NCBI GenBank assembly: GCA_025463545.1
Contig: JAODAR010000010.1
Span: forward strand, 62,001-126,000
Direction: 5' to 3'
From: Microbacteriaceae bacterium
Lineage (GTDB): Bacteria > Actinomycetota > Actinomycetes > Actinomycetales > Microbacteriaceae
Length of the DNA: 64,000 nucleotides
Translations under genes and position numbers: made by a program
Shown here: positions 39,144 through 47,042 of the stretch, piece after piece
Layout of the letters: the number at the start of each line of letters is the position of its first letter
Position numbering within the stretch: the first letter of the stretch is position 1
Notes under the pieces: model-generated
The model's database searches: none
What the model was told of the DNA's origin: nothing
Seen by the model: only the letters and a program-made list of their open reading frames with translations

Positions 39144-39180
39144 ACGCCTGCTACTGGCCCGGGTCGGGCCGACAGTTATC

Positions 39181-39226
39181 TTTCCGGTCGAGAGTGCCCG
39201 TTCCGCGGGTCACTCTCGACCGGAAG
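39181..39226. terminator. Terminator between convergent gnd and DUF2236 gene
   Basis: A perfect 15-base stem, TTCCGGTCGAGAGTG (39182-39196) with CACTCTCGACCGGAA (39211-39225), plus a flanking T-G pair. The loop itself contains a small CCCG/CGGG stem. It lies 38 bases past the gnd stop and 43 bases before the end of the opposite gene, so it can serve both. Confidence 0.85.
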
Positions 39227-39268
39227 TGTAACGCTCGCCGACGGCCTCCGTTTCGGCGAATCCTGACG

Positions 39269-40171
39269 TCACGCGTCGTGGACCTCTACGGGCCCCCTGG
39301 CGTTGGCCGCGAGGCGCGCGTGCCGCCGCATTGCCGCGCGTTCGCTGGGTGACGCCCGTCCCAGCACGAGCGTCATGCCCCACAGCAGCACCCGGGTTGC
39401 GGTCACGGCCGGCCACCTGGGGCGCCGGAGGCCGAGCAGCCGGCGATACCGCTCAGGCAGCGAGGCGACCGCCCCGGCGAAGAGGATCGGATAGATTCGC
39501 CGGATCGCGGGCGACACCGATGGCCGCCGGATGAAGCTGACCGCAGCGGCGACTCGCGCGTCGGCTCGCAGCTGCGGTATGAACGCGGCCTGCTGCGCGG
39601 TGAGTTCACTCATGCTGGTTGGCGGGTTGTCGACGCCCATGAGCTCGCCAGAGCGCGCCCATTCACGCACGTAGCGGTCCGGCCCGCCCGGGATGGGGCC
39701 GCCCCAGATGCGGTGGGCGCCGAGGAATGCCTCGGTGAATGCGTTGTGCACCCAGCGTGCGAGGTCGGGGTCGTTCGCTGAGTAGCCACGCTGACCTCCC
39801 GAGCTGTCGGTGTAGTCGCCGACGATCCCGTTGTGGAAGCGCTGCACCGCCTGCGCGCTGGCCCGTGCCATGTTCGTGTCGCCGAACGTCGTACTCGCGA
39901 CCCAGCGGATGGTGCCATTCAGGCGACCCATCGCATCCTCGCGGAATCGTGAATGATCGTGGACGCCGGCCATCGCGCCCGGATGGAGCGTCTGGATCAA
40001 CAGGGCAGCGATGCCCGCGACCGTTGTCGGCATGGCGCCGTTGACCGCCCAGACCGCGCTGCCCGGGCCGAACAGGCCGTCGTCCGTTCCGTTCTCGATC
40101 TCGAAGATCCAGGGCTCGGGTGACGAAACGCGCGCCCGGCGACGGGCAATGGTGTGCGCTGGGCGGACCAT
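39269..40171 (-). CDS. DUF2236 (MpaB-type oxygenase family) protein
   Basis: A 300-residue protein of the DUF2236 family, which includes latex-clearing and MpaB-type haem oxygenases. Characteristic are the start FGPGSAVWAVNGAMPTTVAGIAALLIQTLHPGAMAGVHDHS, the RLNGTIRWVASTTFGDT block and VHNAFTEAFLGAHRIWGG, with conserved His and Arg residues. It is mostly soluble and has no signal peptide. It is encoded alone, opposite to its neighbours, and shows no link to sugar catabolism. The substrate is unknown. Confidence 0.85.
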   Translation of the reverse strand: MVRPAHTIARRRARVSSPEPWIFEIENGTDDGLFGPGSAVWAVNGAMPTTVAGIAALLIQTLHPGAMAGVHDHSRFREDAMGRLNGTIRWVASTTFGDTNMARASAQAVQRFHNGIVGDYTDSSGGQRGYSANDPDLARWVHNAFTEAFLGAHRIWGGPIPGGPDRYVREWARSGELMGVDNPPTSMSELTAQQAAFIPQLRADARVAAAVSFIRRPSVSPAIRRIYPILFAGAVASLPERYRRLLGLRRPRWPAVTATRVLLWGMTLVLGRASPSERAAMRRHARLAANARGPVEVHDA

Positions 40172-40312
40172 TCTTCTCCCTCACTCACTGCTGTCATCTC
40201 GTTTATACGCCTCCCCGCTGCGGGTCGATGCATGCGCGGTGAAAGTGCGCTCCGGAGTCCCGGTGCAGACGACCCAGCAGACTTGCCCCGACAGTGCAAT
40301 AATGGAACAGAA

Positions 40313-40328
40313 TGGCAACCGGTTTCCA
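40313..40328. promoter_or_regulatory. LacI-type operator, site 6
   Basis: TGGCAACCGGTTTCCA, one mismatch from the shared palindrome, lies 33 bases upstream of the second TIM-barrel gene. This links that isolated gene to the same putative regulon. Confidence 0.78.
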
Positions 40329-40360
40329 AAGCGGGAAACCTGCTCGAGGAGGACGAATCA

Positions 40361-41218
40361 ATGGCGAAAATCGGCGTACAGGCAATGATGCTCAAGGACA
40401 ACTTCGCGAAGGTGGGTCCCTATGAAACCCTCCGGCAGGTGAGCGAGATCGGCTATCACGCCGTGGAGATCTCGCAGATACCGATGACGCCCGAGAATGT
40501 TGCGGAACTCGTGCGGGGCCGCGAGGAGTTGGGCATGGACATCGCCTCACTGTCCGCCGGACTGAAGCCGGCCCCGATGGGCGGCGAATCACTCACTGGC
40601 GACTTCGACAAGATCGTGGCCGACGCCAAGACACTCGATGCAACCATGATCCGCATGGGCATGCTTCCGTTCGACGCGATGGCCTCGCTCGACGCGGTGC
40701 TCGAGTTCTGTGACGCCGGCAACCAGATGGCCGCTCGTCTGCAGGAGCACGGCATCGACCTGTACTACCACAACCACCATGTCGAGTTCGCGAAGTACGA
40801 CGGCACGTACCTCCTCGACATCATCGCCGACCGCGCCCCGCTCATGGGCCTCGAGATCGACGTGCACTGGGTACAGCGTGGCGGGCTCGACCCGGTCACC
40901 ACGCTGAAGAAGTACAGCGATCGCGTCGCGATGGTGCACCTGAAGGACTACCGCATCGGCCAGATCGCCCCCGAGAGCTTCGAAGCGCTGGGGAGGGGCG
41001 ACTTCGCGGCGTTCATGGCGGCGTTCAAGGATGTCGTGCAGTTCGCCGAAGTCGGCGAGGGCAACCTCGACTTCCGCTCCATCATCGAGACCAGCAAGGA
41101 GATCGGGGCCCAGTACCTGCTCGTCGAGCAGGACGAGCAGTACGGCCGCACTCCGCTCGAGTGCCTGCAGACCTCGTACGACAACCTCGTCGCGCTCGGC
41201 TACGCCGACCTCTTCTAG
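40361..41218 (+). CDS. Sugar phosphate isomerase/epimerase, xylose isomerase-like TIM barrel
   Basis: A 285-residue TIM-barrel protein, distinct from the one at 34810. Metal-site residues appear in YHAVEISQIPM, LYYHNHHVEFAKYDG (about residue 135-150), GLEIDVHWVQRGG, VHLKDYRIG and YLLVEQDEQYG. HNHHxEF and EQDEQ are typical for IolE/keto-sugar-processing members. ATG at 40361 has GAGGAGG eight bases upstream, a strong ribosome site. An operator palindrome lies just ahead. It probably acts on a keto-sugar in the same catabolic route as the Gfo operon; that is inference from shared control. Confidence 0.9.
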   Translation: MAKIGVQAMMLKDNFAKVGPYETLRQVSEIGYHAVEISQIPMTPENVAELVRGREELGMDIASLSAGLKPAPMGGESLTGDFDKIVADAKTLDATMIRMGMLPFDAMASLDAVLEFCDAGNQMAARLQEHGIDLYYHNHHVEFAKYDGTYLLDIIADRAPLMGLEIDVHWVQRGGLDPVTTLKKYSDRVAMVHLKDYRIGQIAPESFEALGRGDFAAFMAAFKDVVQFAEVGEGNLDFRSIIETSKEIGAQYLLVEQDEQYGRTPLECLQTSYDNLVALGYADLF

Positions 41219-41237
41219 GGCACCCCACCCCACCCTC

Positions 41238-41282
41238 CGTCGGTGAGGCACTCTACGTCGGTGACGGACTCACCGTCGGTGA
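41238..41282. repeat. 18-base-period repeat after the TIM-barrel gene
   Basis: CGTCGGTGA recurs at 41238, 41256 and 41274, exactly 18 bases apart; the bases between copies are only partly alike. The third copy runs into the left arm of the palindromic element at 41279. Confidence 0.8.
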
Positions 41283-41338
41283 GGGGCCAGCAAAGATCAG
41301 TCACGGATGCCGCTGACCAGGATTTGCTGGCCCCTCAC
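41279..41338. repeat. 60-base palindromic element, copy A
   Basis: Perfect 16-base arms, GTGAGGGGCCAGCAAA (41279-41294) and TTTGCTGGCCCCTCAC (41323-41338), enclose a second stem GTCACGG/CCGCTGAC. It lies between a convergent gene pair and its right arm includes the stop codon of the permease gene. A related 60-base copy lies on the other side of that gene. As RNA it would be a strong terminator in both directions. Confidence 0.9.
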
Positions 41339-42648
41339 GTGCGTTCGGTGCGGGTAAGCGAGAGACGGATGCCGCGCGCGGCGAGTCCCACCGCGAGCCA
41401 CGCCGCCGCCACCGCGACCCCCTGCCAGGGCAGGGTGAAGGCGAGCAGCAGGCATCCGCTCACGCCGACGTACTGAACCGCCCGTGGAAGCCACCGGTCT
41501 GGGCTGCGTTGGCGCAGTGCCGACACGTGCGCGATCGCGTAGTAGACCAGGACCGAGCACGCGGAGAAGCCGACCAGCTGCGCGGGGGCGAGCAGCAGCA
41601 CCGAAGCGATCGCCAGCACCCCGACGGCGGCCTCGGCCACGACCGGTGCGTGGGTGCGGGTCGAGATGCGGCTGAGCGGGCCCGGCAGGTCGCGGTTACG
41701 GGCCATCGCCAGGCCGGTGCGGCTGAGGCCGGCGAGGATCCCGAGCAGCGACCCGAGGCCGGCGACGGCTGCCACGATCCGGGCAAGCACCACCCAGGGG
41801 CTGGCAGCGGCTCCGCTGTCTGAACTCCCGAACACCACGTCGAGCACGTCGGCCAGTGGCGACACCGACCGGGCCAGCGCTTCCGGCCCGAGGATCGTCA
41901 CGCAGAGCACGCCGATCACGGCGTAGAGCACGAGGGTGATCGCGAGCGCCGTCACGATCGCTCGCGGCAGCGTGCGCCGCGGGTTCTTGACCTCCTCGCC
42001 CAGCGTGGCCATCCGGGCGTAGCCGGCAAAACAGAAGAACAGCAGGCCGGCCGATTGCAGGATGCCGTACCAGCCGCCATCCGTCAGCGTGGCCACGTCG
42101 AGGTGGGCCATCCCTCTCCCGCCGCCGAAGCCGATGGCGGCGAACACCACGAGCAGACCACCGATCACCGTCGCAACGATGACGGTGCTGACTCCGGCGG
42201 TGCCGCGGATGCCGGCCATGTTGACCAGGCCGAGCACGACGATGGCAAGCACGGCGACCGGGCGCGCGGCATCCGGCCAGAGGTAGCTGCCCACGATGAG
42301 GGCGATGGCGCCGGCTGAGGCGGTCTTGCCAGACATGAAGAGCCAGCCGGCTGCGAAACCCCACCACGGGCCGAGAAACGCCCGACCGTAGGCGTACGTT
42401 CCGCCGGAGACCGGGTAGGCCATCGCGAGCTGGGCGGAGCTGAGGGCGTTGAGGGAGGCGATGATGCCCGCAATGACCAGGCCGATCAGGAGGCCGGCGC
42501 CGGCTGCGGCCGATGCCGGCGCCCAGACGTAGAAGACCCCGGCACCGATCATGGCAGCCAGGCCCACCATGATGGCGCGACCGGTGCCGAGGTGTCGCTG
42601 CAGGGTCGGCGCGGCGTCAGGCGTGCGGTTCGGCGTGGCGTCAGACAT
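41335..42648 (-). CDS. APC-family amino acid permease
   Basis: A 437-residue transporter with about twelve helices. The APC features are TGRAIMVGLAAMIGAGVFYVWAPASAAAG (helix 1), SGGTYAYGRAFLGPWWGFAAGWLF (helix 3), and FFCFAGYARMATLGEEVKNPRRTLPRAI (helix 6-7, the conserved loop). The substrate is probably an amino acid or amine. It is not functionally related to the sugar genes and is bracketed by two copies of a 60-base palindromic element, which may mark it as an independently gained segment. No ribosome site stands out before the ATG at 42648. Confidence 0.9.
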   Translation of the reverse strand: MSDATPNRTPDAAPTLQRHLGTGRAIMVGLAAMIGAGVFYVWAPASAAAGAGLLIGLVIAGIIASLNALSSAQLAMAYPVSGGTYAYGRAFLGPWWGFAAGWLFMSGKTASAGAIALIVGSYLWPDAARPVAVLAIVVLGLVNMAGIRGTAGVSTVIVATVIGGLLVVFAAIGFGGGRGMAHLDVATLTDGGWYGILQSAGLLFFCFAGYARMATLGEEVKNPRRTLPRAIVTALAITLVLYAVIGVLCVTILGPEALARSVSPLADVLDVVFGSSDSGAAASPWVVLARIVAAVAGLGSLLGILAGLSRTGLAMARNRDLPGPLSRISTRTHAPVVAEAAVGVLAIASVLLLAPAQLVGFSACSVLVYYAIAHVSALRQRSPDRWLPRAVQYVGVSGCLLLAFTLPWQGVAVAAAWLAVGLAARGIRLSLTRTERT

Positions 42649-42747
42649 GGGAGCACCCTAGCGTCGCCCGGTGAACGTTCAGGGCCACCGCGCCCCCTCC
42701 TGGCACTCCCGCTGTCTCCGCTGCCGCCGCCGCCCACGCCGCCCCCG

Positions 42748-42807
42748 GCGAGGGGCCAGGAAGTACTAGTTGTGGGCACCGCTCACTAGGATTTGTTGGC
42801 CCCTCGC
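42748..42807. repeat. 60-base palindromic element, copy B
   Basis: GCGAGGGGCCA at the left and TTGGCCCCTCGC at the right form the outer arms; CTAGT/ACTAG form an inner pair. Aligned without gaps to copy A it has the same length and 44 of 60 identical bases, most at the two ends. It lies 99 bases upstream of the permease start, before the small membrane protein gene. Confidence 0.88.
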
Positions 42808-42874
42808 GGGACTCGAGGAGCCAGGTGCAGGTGCGGCAGGGGCAGGCATGGCCGATACTGGGAAGGGAGCACAC

Positions 42875-43240
42875 ATGACCGACTATCACCCCGAACTTTC
42901 CGGCTACGAGCCGAGCGACGAGTCACGGCCGCTGCGCAGCAAGCGCGTGACGACGATGATGCGCGTCGTGGTGGTGCTGGGCCTGTTGGCACTGGTGGTG
43001 CCGAGCGTCCTCACGACGCTGCAGGTCGCTTCGGTCACCGCCACCGCCGCCTGCACAGCCGCCGTGGCGCGGTACTACCCGTTCGCCGAGGTTTCAGACG
43101 CCCGTTTTGAGTTGGCCGGCGCCGGCGGGTTCGGCTGGCAGTGCTATGCGATCGACCAGAACGAACGACCGACCTTCGTCATGCCGCTCGGGATCATCCC
43201 AGCCGCGCCCGGACTGGAGACGCGCAGCATCCGGTCCTAG
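42875..43240 (+). CDS. Small single-span membrane protein of unknown function
   Basis: A 121-residue protein with a charged N-terminus, one transmembrane helix at about residues 29-55 (MMRVVVVLGLLALVVPSVLTTL) and an external part containing two Cys (ACTAAVARYYPFAEV and FGWQCYAID), which might form a disulfide. It ends FVMPLGIIPAAPGLETRSIRS. I do not recognise a family. ATG at 42875 has GGAAGGGAG four bases upstream, a strong site, which supports it being real. It lies alone between the palindromic element and the convergent prs gene. Confidence 0.72.
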   Translation: MTDYHPELSGYEPSDESRPLRSKRVTTMMRVVVVLGLLALVVPSVLTTLQVASVTATAACTAAVARYYPFAEVSDARFELAGAGGFGWQCYAIDQNERPTFVMPLGIIPAAPGLETRSIRS

Positions 43241-43270
43241 CTCCTGGACCACCTGCGACGGAAGAGCGCG

Positions 43271-44248
43271 CTACGCGGCGCCGTCGAACATCGACGTGAC
43301 CGAGTCGTCCTCGAAGACGGCATGGATGGCGCGAGCCAGCAGCGGAGCGATCGGCAGCACGGTCAGCGTCGGGAACCGCTTCTCCTCAGGCACCGGCAGG
43401 GTGTCCGTGACCACGACCGATGTGATGGACTCGCTCTGCAGGAGTTCGATCGCAGGAGAGCTGAAGACAGCGTGCGTGGCCGCAACGACCACACCGAGGG
43501 CGCCGGCCGCGTGCAGTGCTTCGGCCGCCTTCACGATGGTGCGGCCCGAGTCGATCATGTCGTCGACCAGCAGGCACACCCGGCCCTTGACCTCGCCGAC
43601 GATCTCGTGCACGGAGACCTGGTTCGGCACGAGCGGGTCGCGCCGCTTGTGGATGATGGCCAGCGGCGCACCGAGCTTGTCGCTCCAGATGTCCGCCACG
43701 CGTACCCGGCCCATGTCGGGCGAGACGACGGTGAGGTTGGAGATATCCATGGTCTCGCGCACGTGCGCCAGCAGTACGGGCATCGCGAACAGGTGGTCGA
43801 CGGGGCCGTCGAAGAATCCCTGGATCTGCGCAGCGTGCAGGTCGACGGACATGATCCGGTCGGCTCCGGCGACCCTGAACAGGTCGGCGACCAGGCGGGC
43901 GGAGATCGGCTCACGACCGCGGCCCTTCTTGTCCTGGCGGGCGTACGGGTAGAACGGGGCCACCACGGTGATGCGCTTGGCCGAGGCGCGCTTGAGGGCG
44001 TCGACCATGATCAGCTGTTCCATCAGCCATTCGTTGATCGGGTGCGTGTGCGACTGGATCACGAACGCGTCGCTGCCGCGCACGCTTTCGTCGAACCGGG
44101 TGTAGATCTCGCCGTTGGCGAAGGTGCGGGCATCTGTCGGAACCAATTCGGAACCAAGTTCATCGGCGATGTCGAGCGCGAGTTGCGGATGCGCCCGCCC
44201 GGAAATCAATACCAGTCGTTTTTCGCCGGACGTCTTGATTCCAGACAC
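43271..44248 (-). CDS. prs: Ribose-phosphate pyrophosphokinase
   Basis: A 325-residue PRPP synthetase making phosphoribosyl pyrophosphate from ribose 5-phosphate and ATP. It shows LVLISGRAHPQLALDIA, FANGEIYTRFDESVRG, PYARQDKKGRGREPISARLVADL, the Mg site VDLHAAQIQGFFDGPVDHL, and the PRPP loop LLVDDMIDSGRT. The GTG at 44248 directly follows the glmU stop (TGAGTG), so the two are coupled; glmU-prs is the common actinobacterial order. It marks the right edge of the sugar-catabolic region. Confidence 0.97.
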   Translation of the reverse strand: MSGIKTSGEKRLVLISGRAHPQLALDIADELGSELVPTDARTFANGEIYTRFDESVRGSDAFVIQSHTHPINEWLMEQLIMVDALKRASAKRITVVAPFYPYARQDKKGRGREPISARLVADLFRVAGADRIMSVDLHAAQIQGFFDGPVDHLFAMPVLLAHVRETMDISNLTVVSPDMGRVRVADIWSDKLGAPLAIIHKRRDPLVPNQVSVHEIVGEVKGRVCLLVDDMIDSGRTIVKAAEALHAAGALGVVVAATHAVFSSPAIELLQSESITSVVVTDTLPVPEEKRFPTLTVLPIAPLLARAIHAVFEDDSVTSMFDGAA

Positions 44249-45673
44249 TCAGTCTCCGCTCTTAGCTGCGGCGTTCGCCGCATCGGTTCCGGGGCGGTTG
44301 GCCTGAACCCAGCCGTCCATGTTGCGCTGCGGAGCCACGTTGATAGCGAGTGACCCGGCAGGCACGTCCTTGCGGACAACTGTTCCGGCCCCTGTGTAGG
44401 CTCCGTCACCAATTCTAATCGGCGCGACGAACACGTTGTGCGACCCGGTGCGCACGTGCGACCCGATCTCGGAGCGGTGCTTGTTCACGCCGTCGTAGTT
44501 GGCGAAGATGGTGCCGGCGCCGATGTTGGCACCCTCGCCCACCGTGGCGTCGCCGACATAGCTGAGGTGCGGCACCTTGCTGCCGACGCCGATGGTGGCG
44601 TTCTTGGTCTCCACGAAGGTGCCGATCTTGCCGTCGGCACCGAGGTAGGTGCCCGGGCGAAGGTAGGAGAACGGGCCGACGGATGCCCCGGCGCCGATCA
44701 CAGCGAGGGTTCCGTCGGTGCGTTTCACCGTCGCGTTTTCGCCGATCTCGCAGTCGCGCAACGTCGTGTCCGGGCCCACCGTCGCGCCGGTCTCGATCAC
44801 GGTCGCGCCCAGGATCTGGGTGCCGGGCAGCACGGTGACGTCGGGGGCGAGCTTGGCACGCAGGTCGATCCAGGTGCTGGCAGGGTCCTGCACGGTCACG
44901 CCGGCGAGTTGCCAGCCGCGCACGATCAGGGCGTTGAGCATGGCGGCCGTCTCGCTCAGCTGGGCGCGGTCGTTGATGCCGGCGACCACCCAGGGCTCGG
45001 CGACCGGAACGGCGGTCACCTCGGAGCCGGACTGGCGGAGCAGTCCGATCACATCGGTGAGGTACTTCTCGCCCTGTACGTTGTCGGTGGTGAGGTTGGC
45101 GAGCTGGTCACGCAGCTCGTTCAGTCCGAACAGGTACACGCCCGCGTTGATCTCGTCGATCGCGAGTTCCTCAGCCGAGGCATCCTTCTGCTCGACGATT
45201 CGGTCGAAGGCGCCGGTGTCTGAGCGCACGATGCGCCCGTAGCCGTTCACGTCGAGGGGCCGCGCCGACAGCACCGTGGCGGATGCGGCGCTGGCGCGGT
45301 GCTTGGCGATGAAGGTGGCGAGGGTCTCGGCGTTCAACAGCGGCACGTCTCCGTTGATCACGAGCACATCACCCGTGAAGTCGCCGGGAAGTGCCGCGAC
45401 GGCCTGCTCCACCGCGCGTCCGGTGCCGGGAATCTCGTCCTGGTCGACGATGACGCTCTCGGGAAGGTCCGTGCCGATGACGGCGGCAAGCTGGTCGCGC
45501 TCATGGCGCACCACCGTGATGACGTGGGCCGCGTCCAGGGCACGCGCCGTGGCCAGCACGTGGCTGACGATGGGGACGCCGGCGAGCGGATGCAGCAGCT
45601 TCGGCAGGCTGGACTTCATGCGGGTGCCCTGCCCGGCTGCCAGGACGATGATGGCAAGATTGTGGTCTGTCAA
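44249..45673 (-). CDS. glmU: Bifunctional UDP-N-acetylglucosamine pyrophosphorylase / glucosamine-1-phosphate N-acetyltransferase
   Basis: A 474-residue GlmU. The N-terminal uridyltransferase has LAAGQGTRMKSSLPKLLHPLAG (nucleotide loop) and INGDVPLL; the C-terminal part (about 250 on) is a left-handed beta-helix acetyltransferase with hexapeptide repeats and HLSYVGDATVGEGANIGAGTIFANYDG. It makes UDP-GlcNAc for peptidoglycan. The start is TTG at 45673, chosen because GGGGAG lies six bases upstream and the protein then begins TDHNLAIIVLAAG. A tRNA-Gln gene lies 45 bases upstream on the same strand. Confidence 0.96.
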   Translation of the reverse strand: MTDHNLAIIVLAAGQGTRMKSSLPKLLHPLAGVPIVSHVLATARALDAAHVITVVRHERDQLAAVIGTDLPESVIVDQDEIPGTGRAVEQAVAALPGDFTGDVLVINGDVPLLNAETLATFIAKHRASAASATVLSARPLDVNGYGRIVRSDTGAFDRIVEQKDASAEELAIDEINAGVYLFGLNELRDQLANLTTDNVQGEKYLTDVIGLLRQSGSEVTAVPVAEPWVVAGINDRAQLSETAAMLNALIVRGWQLAGVTVQDPASTWIDLRAKLAPDVTVLPGTQILGATVIETGATVGPDTTLRDCEIGENATVKRTDGTLAVIGAGASVGPFSYLRPGTYLGADGKIGTFVETKNATIGVGSKVPHLSYVGDATVGEGANIGAGTIFANYDGVNKHRSEIGSHVRTGSHNVFVAPIRIGDGAYTGAGTVVRKDVPAGSLAINVAPQRNMDGWVQANRPGTDAANAAAKSGD

Positions 45674-45717
45674 GTGGACTCCCCTGGATCGCGATGGCTG
45701 CGCAGATTGGATCTGTG

Positions 45718-45789
45718 CTCCGCCGCCAGGATTCGAACCTGGACCGAACAGCTCCAAAGGCTGCCGTGCTGCCGTTACACTACGGCGGA
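45718..45789 (-). tRNA. tRNA-Gln (anticodon TTG)
   Basis: Read on the minus strand, the acceptor arm TCCGCCG pairs with CGGCGGA, with discriminator G. The anticodon stem GCAGC/GCTGT carries loop CTTTGGA with anticodon TTG at 45755-45757. The T arm is CCAGG-TTCGAAT-CCTGG. Total length 72 bases. CCA is not encoded. It lies just upstream of glmU and may be transcribed with it. Confidence 0.97.
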
Positions 45790-45905
45790 TCGCGCCGATC
45801 GGGACCGGCGCCGCAGTCAAGTCTGCCAGATCTACGGCCGGTGTCTCGCAGATCAGTCGCTTCCCGAGGGAAAGCATCCGTGCCCGCACCCGGGATAATG
45901 GTCGA

Positions 45906-46397
45906 ATGCTCGCACATGACGAAGTCGACCGTATCGTCGACGCCTGGTTGCGGGAACGCCCCGATCTCGACTTCGCCCCGCTGCAGGTGCTCTCCCGGGT
46001 GGGCCGCCTCTCAAAACACCTGGACCGCGCCCGGCGCACCGCGTTCTCCCGCTCTGAGCTCGACGTGTGGGAATTCGACGTGCTGTCCGCACTCCGCCGC
46101 GCCGGCGCCCCGTTCGAGCTCAGCCCGAAGGCGCTGCTGCAACAGACGCTCGTTTCCAGCGGCACCATGACGAACCGCATCGACCGGCTGGTCGAGCGCG
46201 GCCTTGTCACCCGTCGCGCCGATCCCGGCGACGGCCGGGGCGTACTGGTCAGCATGACCGAGAGCGGCCTCGCCCGGGTCGACGCCGCGATCACCCGGCT
46301 GCTCGACGCGGAGGCCGACCTGCTCTCGACACTGTCGGCGAGTGACCAGGAGCGCCTGGCTGGGCTGTTGCGTAAACTGTCGCTCGACTTCGATTAG
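45906..46397 (+). CDS. MarR-family transcriptional regulator
   Basis: A 163-residue winged-helix protein. The DNA-binding part shows LDVWEFDVLSALRRAGAPFELSPKALLQQTLVSSGTMTNRIDRLVERGLVTRRADPGDGRGVLVSMTESG, the MarR signature with the Asp-Arg wing, and the C-terminal dimer helices LLDAEADLLSTLSASDQERLAGLLRKL. It is divergent from tRNA-Gln/glmU and upstream of a reductase-like gene it may control. The ligand is unknown. ATG at 45906 has no strong ribosome site. Confidence 0.9.
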   Translation: MLAHDEVDRIVDAWLRERPDLDFAPLQVLSRVGRLSKHLDRARRTAFSRSELDVWEFDVLSALRRAGAPFELSPKALLQQTLVSSGTMTNRIDRLVERGLVTRRADPGDGRGVLVSMTESGLARVDAAITRLLDAEADLLSTLSASDQERLAGLLRKLSLDFD

Positions 46398-46440
46398 CAC
46401 CGCCTCGAGCAGCACCGCCTCGAGCAGCACCGCCTCGACC
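46396..46440. repeat. Three 15-base tandem units after the MarR gene
   Basis: AGCACCGCCTCGAGC at 46396 and 46411, and AGCACCGCCTCGACC at 46426. The first unit starts inside the stop codon of the MarR gene, and the array ends 17 bases before the next start codon. Confidence 0.93.
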
Positions 46441-46457
46441 AGCATGTGGAGGTTTCC

Positions 46458-47015
46458 ATGGCCAACCTCATCTACTCGGCGATCACCTCGCTCGACGGTT
46501 ACGTGGCGGATGCCGACGGCAATTTTGACTGGGCAGCTCCCGACGACGAGGTGCACGGCTTCGTCAACGACCTGGAACGGCCGGTCGGCACCTACCTGTA
46601 CGGCCGCCGCATGTACGACACGATGGTCTACTGGGAAACCGTTCGCCCGGCGCCCGGGCAATCCGAGGCGGAGCGGGACTTCACCGAGATCTGGCAGGCT
46701 GCCGACAAGCTGGTCTACTCGCGGACGCTGGATGCGCCGTCCAGCGCCCGCACGCGGATCGATCGGGAGTTCGACCCCGCGACCGTGCGACGGCTGAAGT
46801 CGGAGTCGGAACGCGACATCAGCGTGGGCGGCCCGCACCTCGCCGCCCAGGCGATCGCGGCGGGGCTGGTCGACGAGATACAGCTATTCGTCACGCCGAT
46901 CATTGTCGGAGGCGGCAACGCCGCGCTGCCGGACGGCGTGCGCGTGGCACTGGAGTTGCGTCAGGAGCGCCGATTCGCAAACGGAACGGTGTTCCTGCGC
47001 TACCGGGTGGCGTGA
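46458..47015 (+). CDS. Dihydrofolate reductase / RibD C-terminal-like reductase
   Basis: A 185-residue protein of the RibD_C/DHFR-like fold: NLIYSAITSLDGYVADADGNFDWA at the start, GTYLYGRRMYDTMVYWE, DISVGGPHLAAQAIAAGLVDEIQLFVTPIIVGGGNAALPDG. These are the nucleotide-binding and fold-specific motifs of the stand-alone dihydrofolate reductase-like family, not of the folate enzyme FolA itself. The cytosolic NAD(P)H-dependent activity is unknown. ATG at 46458 has GGAGG five bases upstream. It follows the MarR gene across a 15-base repeat array and is probably its target (inference). Confidence 0.88.
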   Translation: MANLIYSAITSLDGYVADADGNFDWAAPDDEVHGFVNDLERPVGTYLYGRRMYDTMVYWETVRPAPGQSEAERDFTEIWQAADKLVYSRTLDAPSSARTRIDREFDPATVRRLKSESERDISVGGPHLAAQAIAAGLVDEIQLFVTPIIVGGGNAALPDGVRVALELRQERRFANGTVFLRYRVA

Positions 47016-47042
47016 TCTCGACGAGCTCAAGCAACCGGTACG

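Noticed and set aside
40154..40360. Longer N-terminus for the second TIM-barrel gene
   Set aside because: The extension overlaps the divergent gene and the operator; the ATG at 40361 has a strong ribosome site.
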